A stretch of DNA of 10,992 nt from Paracoccaceae bacterium (GCA_003545125.1 DQCI01000335.1:8574-19565), one strand, 5' to 3'; shown: positions 1-7,643, counted from the stretch's first letter. The notes: generated by a model not told the origin, from the letters alone. Numbers and translations: made by a program.

Positions 1-462
1 GGCTTTGCCGCCAACATGCGGCTGATCGAGGAATACGACCCCTCGCTGCCGGCCACCTGGGTCGATCCCGACCAGTTCATGCAGGTCTTCCTGAACCTTC
101 TGAAGAACGCCGCCGAGGCCGCGGGCGAAAAGGGCGGGACGATCCGGATCCGCACCTTCTACGACCACGGGCTCCGGCTCAGGCGGCCCGATGGCACCGG
201 CACCGGCCTGCCGCTGCAGGTCGAAATCATCGACGACGGACCCGGTCTGCCGGCGGAAATCGCCGGTCAGGTGTTCGAGCCCTTCGTCTCGGGCCGCGAG
301 AACGGCACCGGGCTCGGGCTCGCGCTGGTCTCGAAGATCATCTCCGACCACGACGGCTGGGTCTCGGTCGAGAGCCGTCCTGGCAAGACCAAGTTCCGCA
401 TTTCGCTGCCCGTTGCGCCCCCCGATGCGCCCCCCCGATGCGCCCCCCGACGCGCCCAGTAA
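1..462 (+). CDS. ntrB: NtrB nitrogen-regulation sensor histidine kinase, C-terminal part (5' end outside window)
   Basis: This is the ATP-binding half of the cytoplasmic kinase that phosphorylates NtrC under nitrogen limitation; in this family PII proteins control the switch to phosphatase activity. The reading frame is open from base 1, giving 153 visible residues. The HATPase_c motifs appear in order: N box (NLLKNAAEA, about residues 32-40), G1 box (DDGPGLP, about 79-85), F box (FEPFVSG) and G2 box (GTGLGLALV). The PAS and phospho-acceptor histidine regions lie upstream of the window. The identity rests on these motifs plus the ntrC gene 15 bases downstream. The last 15 or so residues are a Pro/Arg-rich tail encoded by a C-rich tandem repeat, which is not part of the conserved kinase fold and may be shifted in frame (see the repeat entry). 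The call as NtrB is firm; the exact C-terminus is not. Confidence 0.93.
   Translation, partial: GFAANMRLIEEYDPSLPATWVDPDQFMQVFLNLLKNAAEAAGEKGGTIRIRTFYDHGLRLRRPDGTGTGLPLQVEIIDDGPGLPAEIAGQVFEPFVSGRENGTGLGLALVSKIISDHDGWVSVESRPGKTKFRISLPVAPPDAPPRCAPRRAQ
411..457 (+). repeat. C-rich 12/13-base tandem repeat at the 3' end of ntrB
   Basis: Four tandem copies of a unit of the form CGATGCGCCCCC can be read, with the first and last diverged or truncated. The C runs cover 418-423 (six), 430-436 (seven), 443-448 (six) and 455-457 (three). The second unit is 13 bases long instead of 12, so it shifts the reading frame. With seven Cs the protein ends PPRCAPRRAQ at 460-462. With six it would continue the regular PDA-P repeat, [16 protein letters not shown], and stop at 470-472. 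Homopolymer runs of this size are prone both to sequencing error and to real slippage. Confidence 0.85.
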
Positions 463-477
463 CAAGGAGTAACCCCG

Positions 478-1842
478 ATGGATGGCACCGTTCTCGTTGC
501 CGATGACGACCGCACGATCCGCACCGTGCTGACCCAGGCGCTCACCCGCGCCGGATGCCGGGTCCATGCCACCGCGTCGCTGGTAACATTGAAGCGTTGG
601 GTCGAGGAGGGGCGGGGAGATCTCGTGATCTCCGACGTGGTGATGCCGGACGGAAACGGGCTGGAGGCTTTGCCGGAGATCTCGAAGATGCGGCCTGACC
701 TGCCGGTGATCGTGATCTCGGCGCAGAACACGATCATGACCGCGATTCAGGCAGCCGAGAAGGACGCCTACGACTACCTGCCGAAACCTTTCGACCTGCC
801 CGACCTGATGAAGCGGGCGGCCCGGGCGCTGGAACAGAAGCGGCGGGTGCCGACGCAGCGGCGTGACACGGAGCCCGGGCAGGGCGACGACCTGCCGCTG
901 GTCGGCCGGACCCCGGCGATGCAGTCGCTCTACCGGCTCGTCGCCCGGGTCATGAACACCGAGTTGCCGGTCCTCATCACCGGTGAAAGTGGTACCGGCA
1001 AATCATTGATTGCCAAAGCAATTCATGACTTCTCAGACAGGCGGAGCCTGCCCTTCGTGGTGGTCACGCCGGACGATCTGGTGCCGATGGAAGGTCCCGC
1101 CAAGGTGCTCGCGCGGGCCGGCCAAGGCACGCTCCTGTTCGACGAGGTGGGCGATCTCGACGCCGACGCTCAGGCGCGCATTACCCGGATGCTCGACAGC
1201 CTCACCGACCCCGCGCCGCGGATCCTCTCGACCTCGCAGGGCGATCTCAGCCGACGGCTGAAGGCAGGGGCGTTCCGCCAGGATCTCTTCTACCGGCTCG
1301 GCGGCGTGACCATCCCGGTGCCCGCCTTGCGCGAGCGGCTCGAAGACATTCCCGCACTTGCCGAGCACTTCCTCGCCCGCGCCGAGCGTGACGGTCTCAC
1401 CCCCCGCGTGCTCAACCCGGAGGCGGGGGACGTGCTGCGCGCCTATCCCTGGCCCGGCAACGTACGCCAGCTCGAAAACACCATCCAGCGCCTGATGGTG
1501 ACCGGCGCCGAGGCCGAGATCTCGCGCGGCGAGGTCGAGGCCACGCTCGGCACCTCGACCGGCAACCCGTTGGTGGCGATGGACGAGGCCGAGAACATTT
1601 CCGCCGCCGTCGCCCGCCACCTCAAGCGCTACTTCGATCTCCATGGCGGCGCGCTGCCGCCGCCCGGCGTCTACCAGCGCGTGCTGCGCGAAATCGAAGT
1701 CCCGCTCATCGAAATCGCCCTCGACGCGACGGGCGGCAACCAGGCCCGCTGCGCCGACCTGCTCGGGATCAATCGCAATACTTTGCGCAAGAAGATCACC
1801 GAACTGGGAATCGAGGTGACACGCCGCCGCAAGTTGATGTAA
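478..1842 (+). CDS. ntrC: NtrC response regulator, Rhodobacter-type (no GAFTGA loop)
   Basis: This is the DNA-binding regulator of nitrogen-assimilation genes, phosphorylated by NtrB. It has 454 residues in three parts. The receiver domain (about 1-120) shows D9-D11, phospho-acceptor D53 in ISDVVMP, S81 and K103 in LPKPF. The AAA+ domain (about 140-365) shows Walker A GESGTGKS (169-176), Walker B with D222-E223, FRQDLFYRL (266-274) and [10 protein letters not shown] (325-334). A Fis-type helix-turn-helix lies at about 415-445. The stretch between FVVVT (193-197) and the Walker B strand is about 18 residues shorter than in enteric NtrC as I recall it, and the GAFTGA loop that touches sigma54 is gone. 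This matches the Rhodobacter capsulatus type, known to activate sigma70 RNA polymerase. The start is the ATG after AAGGAG at 464-469, eight bases upstream. An AT-rich patch covers Walker A. Confidence 0.96.
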   Translation: MDGTVLVADDDRTIRTVLTQALTRAGCRVHATASLVTLKRWVEEGRGDLVISDVVMPDGNGLEALPEISKMRPDLPVIVISAQNTIMTAIQAAEKDAYDYLPKPFDLPDLMKRAARALEQKRRVPTQRRDTEPGQGDDLPLVGRTPAMQSLYRLVARVMNTELPVLITGESGTGKSLIAKAIHDFSDRRSLPFVVVTPDDLVPMEGPAKVLARAGQGTLLFDEVGDLDADAQARITRMLDSLTDPAPRILSTSQGDLSRRLKAGAFRQDLFYRLGGVTIPVPALRERLEDIPALAEHFLARAERDGLTPRVLNPEAGDVLRAYPWPGNVRQLENTIQRLMVTGAEAEISRGEVEATLGTSTGNPLVAMDEAENISAAVARHLKRYFDLHGGALPPPGVYQRVLREIEVPLIEIALDATGGNQARCADLLGINRNTLRKKITELGIEVTRRRKLM

Positions 1843-1960
1843 AACGGTCACATCCGTGACAAAAGGGCCGCATCTACAAAGGGTTCCTGCGCGGCGATGA
1901 TTCGGCGCGTGCGGGTTTGGCCACGCGCGCCCCGGGTGGTACTCGAGGTGAGGGCGACAG
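1843..1960 (+). promoter_or_regulatory. ntrC-ntrY intergenic region with a GC-rich stem-loop
   Basis: The 118-base gap between ntrC and ntrY is long for genes usually co-transcribed. It contains a short inverted repeat GTCAC/GTGAC (1847-1851 and 1856-1860, four-base loop) just after the ntrC stop. It also has a stronger one, GCGCGTG/CACGCGC (1905-1911 and 1922-1928), with a ten-base loop. No T-rich tract follows either, so a classical terminator is not supported. GTGACA at 1856-1861 resembles a -35 element, but no convincing -10 hexamer sits at the right distance. The region may hold an internal promoter or a leader structure for ntrYX; the sequence alone does not decide. Confidence 0.35.
1945..1954 (+). 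promoter_or_regulatory. Ribosome binding site for the ntrY GTG start
   Basis: GAGGTGAGGG is a strong purine-rich Shine-Dalgarno match ending six bases before the GTG at 1961. It supports this non-ATG start for ntrY. The resulting N-terminus, MAQSNGLWS, leads into a basic stretch and the first membrane segment, as expected for NtrY. Confidence 0.7.
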
Positions 1961-4228
1961 GTGGCGCAATCCAACGGCCTATGGAGCGCAGACAGGACAT
2001 GGGACCGTCTCGCGCGGATCCGGCGCCAACGCCGTGTCCGGTCTTCGGCATCCTTCCTGGTTGTCGCGCTCGGGCCGGTTCTCGCGGTGCTCACCTACCT
2101 GGTGCTCGGTCCGCTCGACCAGGGCGTTGACAGCAACACGCTGCGCCTCGTGCTGCTCGGGGACATGGTCTATGTGCTCGTGGTCGCCGCGCTGGTGCTG
2201 GCGGGGATCTTCCGGATGGTTGTCGCCCGGCGGACGAAGTCCAAGGGCTCCCGGCTGCACATGCGGCTCACCGGCGTCTTCTCGCTGCTCGCCCTGATCC
2301 CGACCGTGCTGGTGGCGGTCTTCGCCGTGCTCACCATCAACGTCGGCCTCGAGGGCTGGTTCTCCGACCGGGTGAGCCGGGTGGTCGGCAATTCGCTCAG
2401 TGCCGCCCAGGCCTACGAAGAGGAGCACAAGCAGGGGCTGATCCAGGACGCCGAGGCGATCGGCGCCTTCCTCAACGGCGCCAAGCGGGCCAACGCGCTG
2501 ATCTCCGACGCCCAGCTGCGCCAGGCTCTGGCCCAGGCCCAGGGCAGAATCCAGCGGGGGTTGCGCGAAGCCTTCATCATCGACGCAAGCGGCACGATCC
2601 GGCTGCGCGGCGACCGGTCCTACCTGTTCGATTTCGAGGCGCCCCCGGCCGATGCTATCGCCCGTGCCCTGGCGGGCGAGACGGTGGTGATCGAGGATTG
2701 GGACAACGGCGAGTTTCGCGCGCTCTTCAATCTCAGTTTCTACCCCGACCATCTGCTCTACGTATCGCGTGAGGTCGATGGACAGATTTTCGCGCTGCTC
2801 GACGAGACCCAGGAGACGGTGCTGTTCTATCAGCAGCTCGAAAGCCAGCGCGGCCAGGTTCTGTTCGAGTTCGGGCTGATCTATCTCGGCTTCGCTGCGA
2901 TCCTGGTCCTCGCCGCGACCTGGCTCGGCATGTGGTTCGCCGAACGTCTCGCGCGCCCCGTGGGCCGGCTGGCGTCGGCCGCCGAACGGGTCGGCGAGGG
3001 CGATCTCGACGTCCAGGTGATCGAGGAACGCACCGGCGACGAGATCGAGGAGTTGGGGCGGCTGTTCAACCGGATGACCCGCCAGCTCAAGGGCCAGCGC
3101 GAGCGGCTGTTGGAGAACACCGAGCAGATCGAGCGCCGTCGCCGGCTGTTCGATTCGGTCCTGTGGTCGGTCACCGCGGGGGTGATGGGGCTCGACGCCG
3201 ACGGCCGGCTCGCCTTCCTCAACCGCGCCGCGATGGCGATGCTGGGGCTCGACGAGGAGCCGGAGCATACCGAGCTGGCGCTGGTGGTGCCCGAGTTCGC
3301 GCCGCTGCTCGACCGGCTGCGCAGCGAATCCGCCGAGCGGGTGCAGGAAGAACTGGCGCTCAACCGGATGGGCCGGCAGGAGCGCCTGCTGGTGCGGATC
3401 GCGCCCCGGTTCTCGAACGAGCGTGAGCTCGAGGGCTATGTGATCGCCTTTGACGACGTGACCGACCTGGTCACCGCGCAGCGCATGGCCGCCTGGGCCG
3501 ACGTCGCCCGTCGCATCGCCCACGAAATCAAGAACCCGCTCACTCCGATCCAGCTGTCCGCCGAGCGGATCAAGCGCAAGTTCGGGCGCAAGATGGAGGA
3601 GGCCGACGCCGACGATCTCGAAAACCTCACCGGCGTGATCATCCGTCAGACCGAAGACCTGCGCCGGATCGTCGACGAGTTTTCCAAGTTCGCCCGGATG
3701 CCGGAGCCCGTCCGCAAGCCCGCCAATCTCGTCGAGCTTGTGCGCGGGGCGGTGACGCTGCAGAAAGCCGGGCAGGTCGGGGTCGAGATCGAAGCGACGC
3801 TGCCGAAGGCCGACGTGCCTGCCGAACTCGACGAGACGATGATCGGCCAGGCGCTCACCAACCTGATCAAAAACGCCGGCGAAGCGATCGAGAGCTTGCG
3901 CGAATCCGGCGAGATGCCCGAGACCCATGTGGGCACCATCCGCGTCGCGCTCGAGGCGCGGGGCAAGGAGGGCGTGGTGACGATCCAGGACAACGGCATC
4001 GGCCTGCCCGCCGACAGGGCGCGCCTGTTCGAACCCTATGTGACAACCCGTGAAAAGGGCACCGGCCTCGGCCTGCCCATCGTGAAGAAGATTATCGAGG
4101 AACACGGCGGCACGCTGGTGCTGGAAGATGCGGAAATGTTTGGCGGTACCGACCGGCCCGGGGCCCGGGTCGTGGTACGCCTGCCGATCAAGGTGCTCGA
4201 GCCTGCCGCCCGCGATGCCGCCGAATGA
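1961..4228 (+). CDS. ntrY: NtrY membrane-bound sensor histidine kinase
   Basis: This is the sensor partner of NtrX, implicated in alphaproteobacteria in nitrogen metabolism and in redox or respiratory control. It has 755 residues. Four hydrophobic segments are visible at about 32-50, 61-83, 104-126 and 303-326. The loop of roughly 175 residues between the third and fourth is the probable periplasmic sensing region. A HAMP linker follows (about 325-380, starting ARPVGRL), then a PAS-like domain (about 390-500), then the H box with H521 in RRIAHEIKNPLTP. The ATPase domain has its N box at LTNLIKNAGEA (632-642), G1 at DNGIGLP (677-683) and G2 at GTGLGL (700-705). Length and architecture are typical for NtrY. 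The start is a GTG supported by a strong ribosome binding site. The ntrX start lies 15 bases after the stop, so the two are almost certainly co-transcribed. Confidence 0.95.
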   Translation: MAQSNGLWSADRTWDRLARIRRQRRVRSSASFLVVALGPVLAVLTYLVLGPLDQGVDSNTLRLVLLGDMVYVLVVAALVLAGIFRMVVARRTKSKGSRLHMRLTGVFSLLALIPTVLVAVFAVLTINVGLEGWFSDRVSRVVGNSLSAAQAYEEEHKQGLIQDAEAIGAFLNGAKRANALISDAQLRQALAQAQGRIQRGLREAFIIDASGTIRLRGDRSYLFDFEAPPADAIARALAGETVVIEDWDNGEFRALFNLSFYPDHLLYVSREVDGQIFALLDETQETVLFYQQLESQRGQVLFEFGLIYLGFAAILVLAATWLGMWFAERLARPVGRLASAAERVGEGDLDVQVIEERTGDEIEELGRLFNRMTRQLKGQRERLLENTEQIERRRRLFDSVLWSVTAGVMGLDADGRLAFLNRAAMAMLGLDEEPEHTELALVVPEFAPLLDRLRSESAERVQEELALNRMGRQERLLVRIAPRFSNERELEGYVIAFDDVTDLVTAQRMAAWADVARRIAHEIKNPLTPIQLSAERIKRKFGRKMEEADADDLENLTGVIIRQTEDLRRIVDEFSKFARMPEPVRKPANLVELVRGAVTLQKAGQVGVEIEATLPKADVPAELDETMIGQALTNLIKNAGEAIESLRESGEMPETHVGTIRVALEARGKEGVVTIQDNGIGLPADRARLFEPYVTTREKGTGLGLPIVKKIIEEHGGTLVLEDAEMFGGTDRPGARVVVRLPIKVLEPAARDAAE

Positions 4229-4243
4229 CGAGGAAAACCCCAG

Positions 4244-5656
4244 ATGGCTGATATTCTGATTGTCGACGACGAACGTGATATCCGAGAACTGATCTCGGAC
4301 ATCCTCGAGGACGAGGGCTACACCACCCGGCTTGCCGGCACCTCCGACGTGGCGGTCGCCGAGGTCAAGCGTGAGCTGCCGGGGTTGATGATCCTCGACA
4401 TCTGGCTGAAGGATTCGGCCATGGACGGGATCGACATCCTGAAGATGGTCAAACGCGAACACCCGGAAGTGCCGGTGGTCATCATCTCGGGCCACGGCAA
4501 TATCGAGATCGCGGTGGCGGCGATCAAGCAGGGCGCCTACGACTTCATCGAAAAGCCCTTCAACATCGACCAGCTCACCCTGGTGATCGCGCGCGCAATG
4601 GAAACCTCGCGGCTGCGGCGCGAGAACGTGGAACTCAAGCGCAAGGATACCGGGCCGGTCGAGATCGTGGGCAGCTCTGCCGCCTTCAAGGCGCTGAAAA
4701 CCAACCTCGACAAGGTCATGCGCTCGAATGGGCGGGTGATGCTGACGGGTCCCGCCGGGTCCGGAAAGGAACTCGCGGCGCGCATCGTCCATGCCGGCTC
4801 CGACCGGTCGCGCGCGCCCTTCGTCGTGGTCAACTCGGCCGCAGTCGAGCCCGACCGGATGGAAGAGGTTCTGTTCGGCCGCGAGACGGCGGAACGCGGG
4901 GTCGAGCCCGGCCTGCTGGAAGAGGCCAATGGCGGCACCCTCTATTTCGACGAGATCGCCGATTTGCCGCTCGGCACCCAGTCGAAAATCCTCCGCGTGC
5001 TGGTCGAGCAAAGCTTTGCCCGGGTCGGCGGCGCCGATACGGTCACGGTCGACGTGCGGGTGATCTCGTCGACCACCCGCGATCTTCCGGGCGAGATCGG
5101 CGCCGGGCGGTTCCGCGAAGAGCTTTATCACCGGCTCAACGTGGTGCCGATCCACGTACCCCCGCTCGCCGACCGGCGCGAAGACATCCCCGAACTTGCC
5201 GCGCATTTCGTCGGTGTGTTCAACGACACCCAGGGGCTCGGGCTGCGCGAGATCTCTGAAGAAGCCAAGGCGATGCTGCAATCGATGCAATGGCCGGGCA
5301 ACGTGCGGCAATTGAAGAACGTGATCGAACGGGTGCTGATCCTCGGCGACGGCACCGGGCCGATCGATCCGGGCGAGTTGCAGGAGATCGAGACTGCCGG
5401 GCCGGGCGAGGGCGGCGCGGTGATGCCGGCCGCCTTGGCGACGCTTCCCTTGCGCGAAGCCCGCGAGGCCTTCGAGCGTGAATACCTGCTGACCCAGATC
5501 AACCGCTTCGGCGGCAACATCTCGCGGACGGCAAGCTTCGTCGGCATGGAGCGCTCGGCGCTGCACCGCAAGCTCAAGTCTCTGGGCGTGGTGACGGGCA
5601 CCAAGTCGGGCGCAAGGGTGGCCTATGTGGCGGACGGCGAGGGCGACGCGGGGTAG
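4244..5656 (+). CDS. ntrX: NtrX response regulator, degenerate GAFTGA region
   Basis: This is the response regulator partner of NtrY, with 470 residues. The receiver domain (about 1-120) has D8-D9, phospho-acceptor D52 in LDIWLKDS, S82 and K104 in IEKPF. The insertion between D52 and MDG is typical of NtrX rather than NtrC. The AAA+ domain has Walker A GPAGSGKE (169-176), Walker B with D236-E237 in TLYFDEIAD, FREELYHRL (290-298) and [10 protein letters not shown] (350-359). A Fis-type helix-turn-helix lies at about 420-446, followed by a tail ending YVADGEGDAG. Where sigma54 activators carry GAFTGA after LFG, this protein reads ERGVEPG and the region is slightly shorter, so sigma54 activation is unlikely. 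The start ATG follows GAGGAAAA (4230-4237). No clear terminator is seen in the 47 bases before the convergent gene. Confidence 0.95.
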   Translation: MADILIVDDERDIRELISDILEDEGYTTRLAGTSDVAVAEVKRELPGLMILDIWLKDSAMDGIDILKMVKREHPEVPVVIISGHGNIEIAVAAIKQGAYDFIEKPFNIDQLTLVIARAMETSRLRRENVELKRKDTGPVEIVGSSAAFKALKTNLDKVMRSNGRVMLTGPAGSGKELAARIVHAGSDRSRAPFVVVNSAAVEPDRMEEVLFGRETAERGVEPGLLEEANGGTLYFDEIADLPLGTQSKILRVLVEQSFARVGGADTVTVDVRVISSTTRDLPGEIGAGRFREELYHRLNVVPIHVPPLADRREDIPELAAHFVGVFNDTQGLGLREISEEAKAMLQSMQWPGNVRQLKNVIERVLILGDGTGPIDPGELQEIETAGPGEGGAVMPAALATLPLREAREAFEREYLLTQINRFGGNISRTASFVGMERSALHRKLKSLGVVTGTKSGARVAYVADGEGDAG

Positions 5657-5703
5657 GGCTCGGCCGGTTTCGTACCGATATTGCAAGGGCCTGCGCGCGG
5701 CAC

Positions 5704-6066
5704 TCAACCGATGAGCCGTTCGTATTCCTCTCGGACATCCTCGTCGACGCGGACGTCGCGGTTTCCGCCGTTGAGACGGTCATTGCGATCCTTGCGCGGC
5801 CCCGAGATCCAGTAGTGCTCGCCGGTCTCGGTTTCCAAAAAGTTGGCCTTGAACCCGGCCCCCTTTTGGCTCTTGAACCATAGGCCCCTGTAGTAGAGCG
5901 TCTTGCCGGATTTCGAGAAATACACCCGACCGATCACGGCTGGACCTTCCAGGCCGTCGGGTTTGGATTCGAAGCACATGATGCGAGAGCGCGCCAACCG
6001 GAACTCCGACGGGAGGTTTTCGATTGGAGTCAGTTTGTCGACCCAATGATCGGCGTATCTCGGCAT
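5704..6066 (-). CDS. Conserved small protein of unknown function, 120 aa
   Basis: This small soluble protein is encoded opposite to its neighbours. I cannot assign a function. The frame stays open upstream to 6255, but that extension is Gly/Pro/Asp-rich without family-like sequence and would reach exactly to the trkA start codon. I therefore prefer the ATG at 6066 (MPRYADHW), which has AAAGGT six bases upstream. The C-terminal two thirds look like a compact beta-rich domain: GRVYFSKSGKTLYY (46-59), FKANF (72-76), TGEHYWISGPRK (81-92) and DEDVREEY (108-115). From memory this pattern recurs in small, often misnamed proteobacterial proteins of about 70-120 residues. There is no signal peptide or membrane segment. 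Four sampled lines inside the gene give about 57% GC against about 67% in trkA, so its base composition is unlike its neighbours'. Confidence 0.8.
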   Translation of the reverse strand: MPRYADHWVDKLTPIENLPSEFRLARSRIMCFESKPDGLEGPAVIGRVYFSKSGKTLYYRGLWFKSQKGAGFKANFLETETGEHYWISGPRKDRNDRLNGGNRDVRVDEDVREEYERLIG

Positions 6067-6254
6067 GAAAAGACCTTTGGGCTTGTAGCGCCCATTGTCA
6101 TGGTCGGACCCGGCATTGACCTTGTCCGTCGTTTGGCATTCGGGTTCGTTCTGCGGTGCCTGGGCGCCGTCCCGATCTCGGCGCGGGTCACACCCCAAGT
6201 TGACCTTTCCCCCGCCCTCTGCCACTCCTTTCCCGGGACAGAACGGAGACCGCA
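6067..6254. promoter_or_regulatory. Divergent promoter region between the 120-aa gene and trkA
   Basis: These 188 bases separate divergent start codons, so promoters for both directions are expected here. On the + strand two TTGACC hexamers, good -35 matches, occur at 6116-6121 and 6200-6205. Neither has a convincing -10 hexamer 16-18 bases downstream. A C-rich stretch (about 6204-6236) leads to the trkA ribosome binding site CGGAG at 6244-6248. On the - strand AAAGGT (complement of 6073-6078) serves the small gene. No inverted repeat strong enough to call an operator was seen. Confidence 0.3.
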
Positions 6255-7631
6255 ATGAAGGTCATCATCTGCGGCGCGGGCCAGGTCGGCTGGCAGATCG
6301 CGCGCCATCTCTCGGGCGAGAACAATGACGTGACCGTGGTCGACAAGGACCCCGACCTGGTCGCGCGTGCGATGGAGACGCTCGATGTCCAGGGCATCAC
6401 CGGCTTCGCCTCCTACCCGGATGTGCTCGACCGGGCCGGGGCCCGCGATGCCGACATGCTGGTCGCCGCAACCCATAGCGACGAGGTCAACATGGTCACC
6501 TGCCAGGTGGCGCATTCGATCTTCAACGTGCCGCGCAAGATCGCGCGGCTCCGCGCGCAGAGCTATCTTGACGCGATCTATTCCGATCTCTACCGCCGCG
6601 AGCATCTGCCGATCGACGTGGTGATCAGCCCCGAGCGCGAGGTGGCCCTCGCGGTGCTGCGCAGGCTTAGCGCGCCCTCCGCCTTCGATGCCGAGCTGTT
6701 CTTCGGCGGCCGCGCGACGCTGCTGGGCATCCAGATCGACGAAGACTGCCCGGTGGTCAACACGCCGCTGCGCCAGCTCACCGATCTCTTCACCACGCTC
6801 AAGACCATCGTTGTCGGCGTGCGCCGCGACGGCCAGCTGTTCGTGCCCGAAAGCACCGACCAGATCTTTGTCGGCGACCAGGTCTACGTGATGACCGACA
6901 GCCAGGATTCGAACCGTACCCTTGAGGTCTTCGGCAAGGAGGTGAAGCGACAGGACCGGGTGGTGATCCTCGGCGGCGGCAATGTCGGGCTCGCGGTCGC
7001 CGAAGCGCTGGAACGCCGCTCCCACCGGGTGCGCGCGAAGATCATCGAGCTCGACCGCAACATCGCCGAACATGCGGCCGACGCGCTCGAGCGCACCGTC
7101 GTGTTGCACGGCAACGCGATGGACATGGAATTGCTCAGGGAGGCCGGCATCGCGCGGGCCGACGCGGTGCTCGCGGTGACCGACGACGACAAGGTCAACA
7201 TGCTCGCCTCGGTCCGCGGCAAGGCCGCCGGCTGTCCGATGGCGATCTGCCTGGTCAACGACACCTCGCTGATCCCGCTGATGGGGCCGCTCGACATCGA
7301 CGCCTACGTCAACCCGCGCGGCACCACGGTGAGCTCGATCCTGCGCCATGTCCGGCACGGGCGGGTCCGCTGGGTCTATTCCGTGGGCGATGCCGAGGCC
7401 GAGGTGATCGAGGCGCAGGTGCTCTCGACCTCGCCGATCGCCGGCCACAGGATCCGCGACATCGAGTTTCCCGAAGGCGTGCTCGTGGGCGCGGTGCTGA
7501 AGGACGATACGGTGGTCAAACCCGCGGCCGAGACCCGGATCGAGGAGGGTGACGTGGTGGTGATCTTCGCCATGGCGGCGGATGTGCCCGAGGTCGAGCG
7601 CCTGTTGCAGGTCTCGGTCGACTTCTTCTGA
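6255..7631 (+). CDS. trkA: TrkA, cytoplasmic NAD-binding regulatory subunit of Trk K+ uptake
   Basis: This peripheral membrane protein gates the TrkH potassium transporter in response to bound nucleotide. It has 458 residues, the usual length, built as two RCK repeats. The first Rossmann half has GAGQVG (7-12) with acidic D30 at the end of the second strand. The second has GGGNVG (240-245) with E265 in IIELD at the matching place. Each half is followed by a TrkA_C-type domain: about 140-215, and about 375-455 with IEEGDVVVIFA. The start ATG at 6255 gives MKVIICGAGQVG, a canonical beginning, and has GGAG at 6245-6248. trkH begins 12 bases after the stop, indicating one transcript. In many Rhodobacterales trkA directly follows ntrX; here a small reversed gene intervenes, so trkA probably has its own promoter. 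Confidence 0.96.
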   Translation: MKVIICGAGQVGWQIARHLSGENNDVTVVDKDPDLVARAMETLDVQGITGFASYPDVLDRAGARDADMLVAATHSDEVNMVTCQVAHSIFNVPRKIARLRAQSYLDAIYSDLYRREHLPIDVVISPEREVALAVLRRLSAPSAFDAELFFGGRATLLGIQIDEDCPVVNTPLRQLTDLFTTLKTIVVGVRRDGQLFVPESTDQIFVGDQVYVMTDSQDSNRTLEVFGKEVKRQDRVVILGGGNVGLAVAEALERRSHRVRAKIIELDRNIAEHAADALERTVVLHGNAMDMELLREAGIARADAVLAVTDDDKVNMLASVRGKAAGCPMAICLVNDTSLIPLMGPLDIDAYVNPRGTTVSSILRHVRHGRVRWVYSVGDAEAEVIEAQVLSTSPIAGHRIRDIEFPEGVLVGAVLKDDTVVKPAAETRIEEGDVVVIFAMAADVPEVERLLQVSVDFF

Positions 7632-7643
7632 GGCGCCCCGGAG

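Noticed and set aside
1033..2094. A 353-codon open frame on the - strand opposite ntrC
   Set aside because: Antisense to the receiver-AAA+ gene, no domain, and spans the ntrC-ntrY gap without a plausible start.
5657..5703. Possible bidirectional terminator between ntrX and the convergent small gene
   Set aside because: Only a four-base CGGT/ACCG repeat is present, with no T or A tract on either strand.
1979..5707. A 1242-codon open frame on the - strand opposite ntrY and ntrX
   Set aside because: It lies antisense to two genes with complete, well-ordered domains. Its product is rich in His, Arg, Gly and Asp without any recognisable domain, the usual result of GC-rich codon bias that removes stops from the complementary frame.
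6067..6255. Upstream extension of the 120-aa gene to a 183-aa product
   Set aside because: The added 63 residues are low-complexity and family-unlike, would cover the whole divergent promoter region up to the trkA start, and the internal ATG at 6066 has a properly spaced ribosome binding site.
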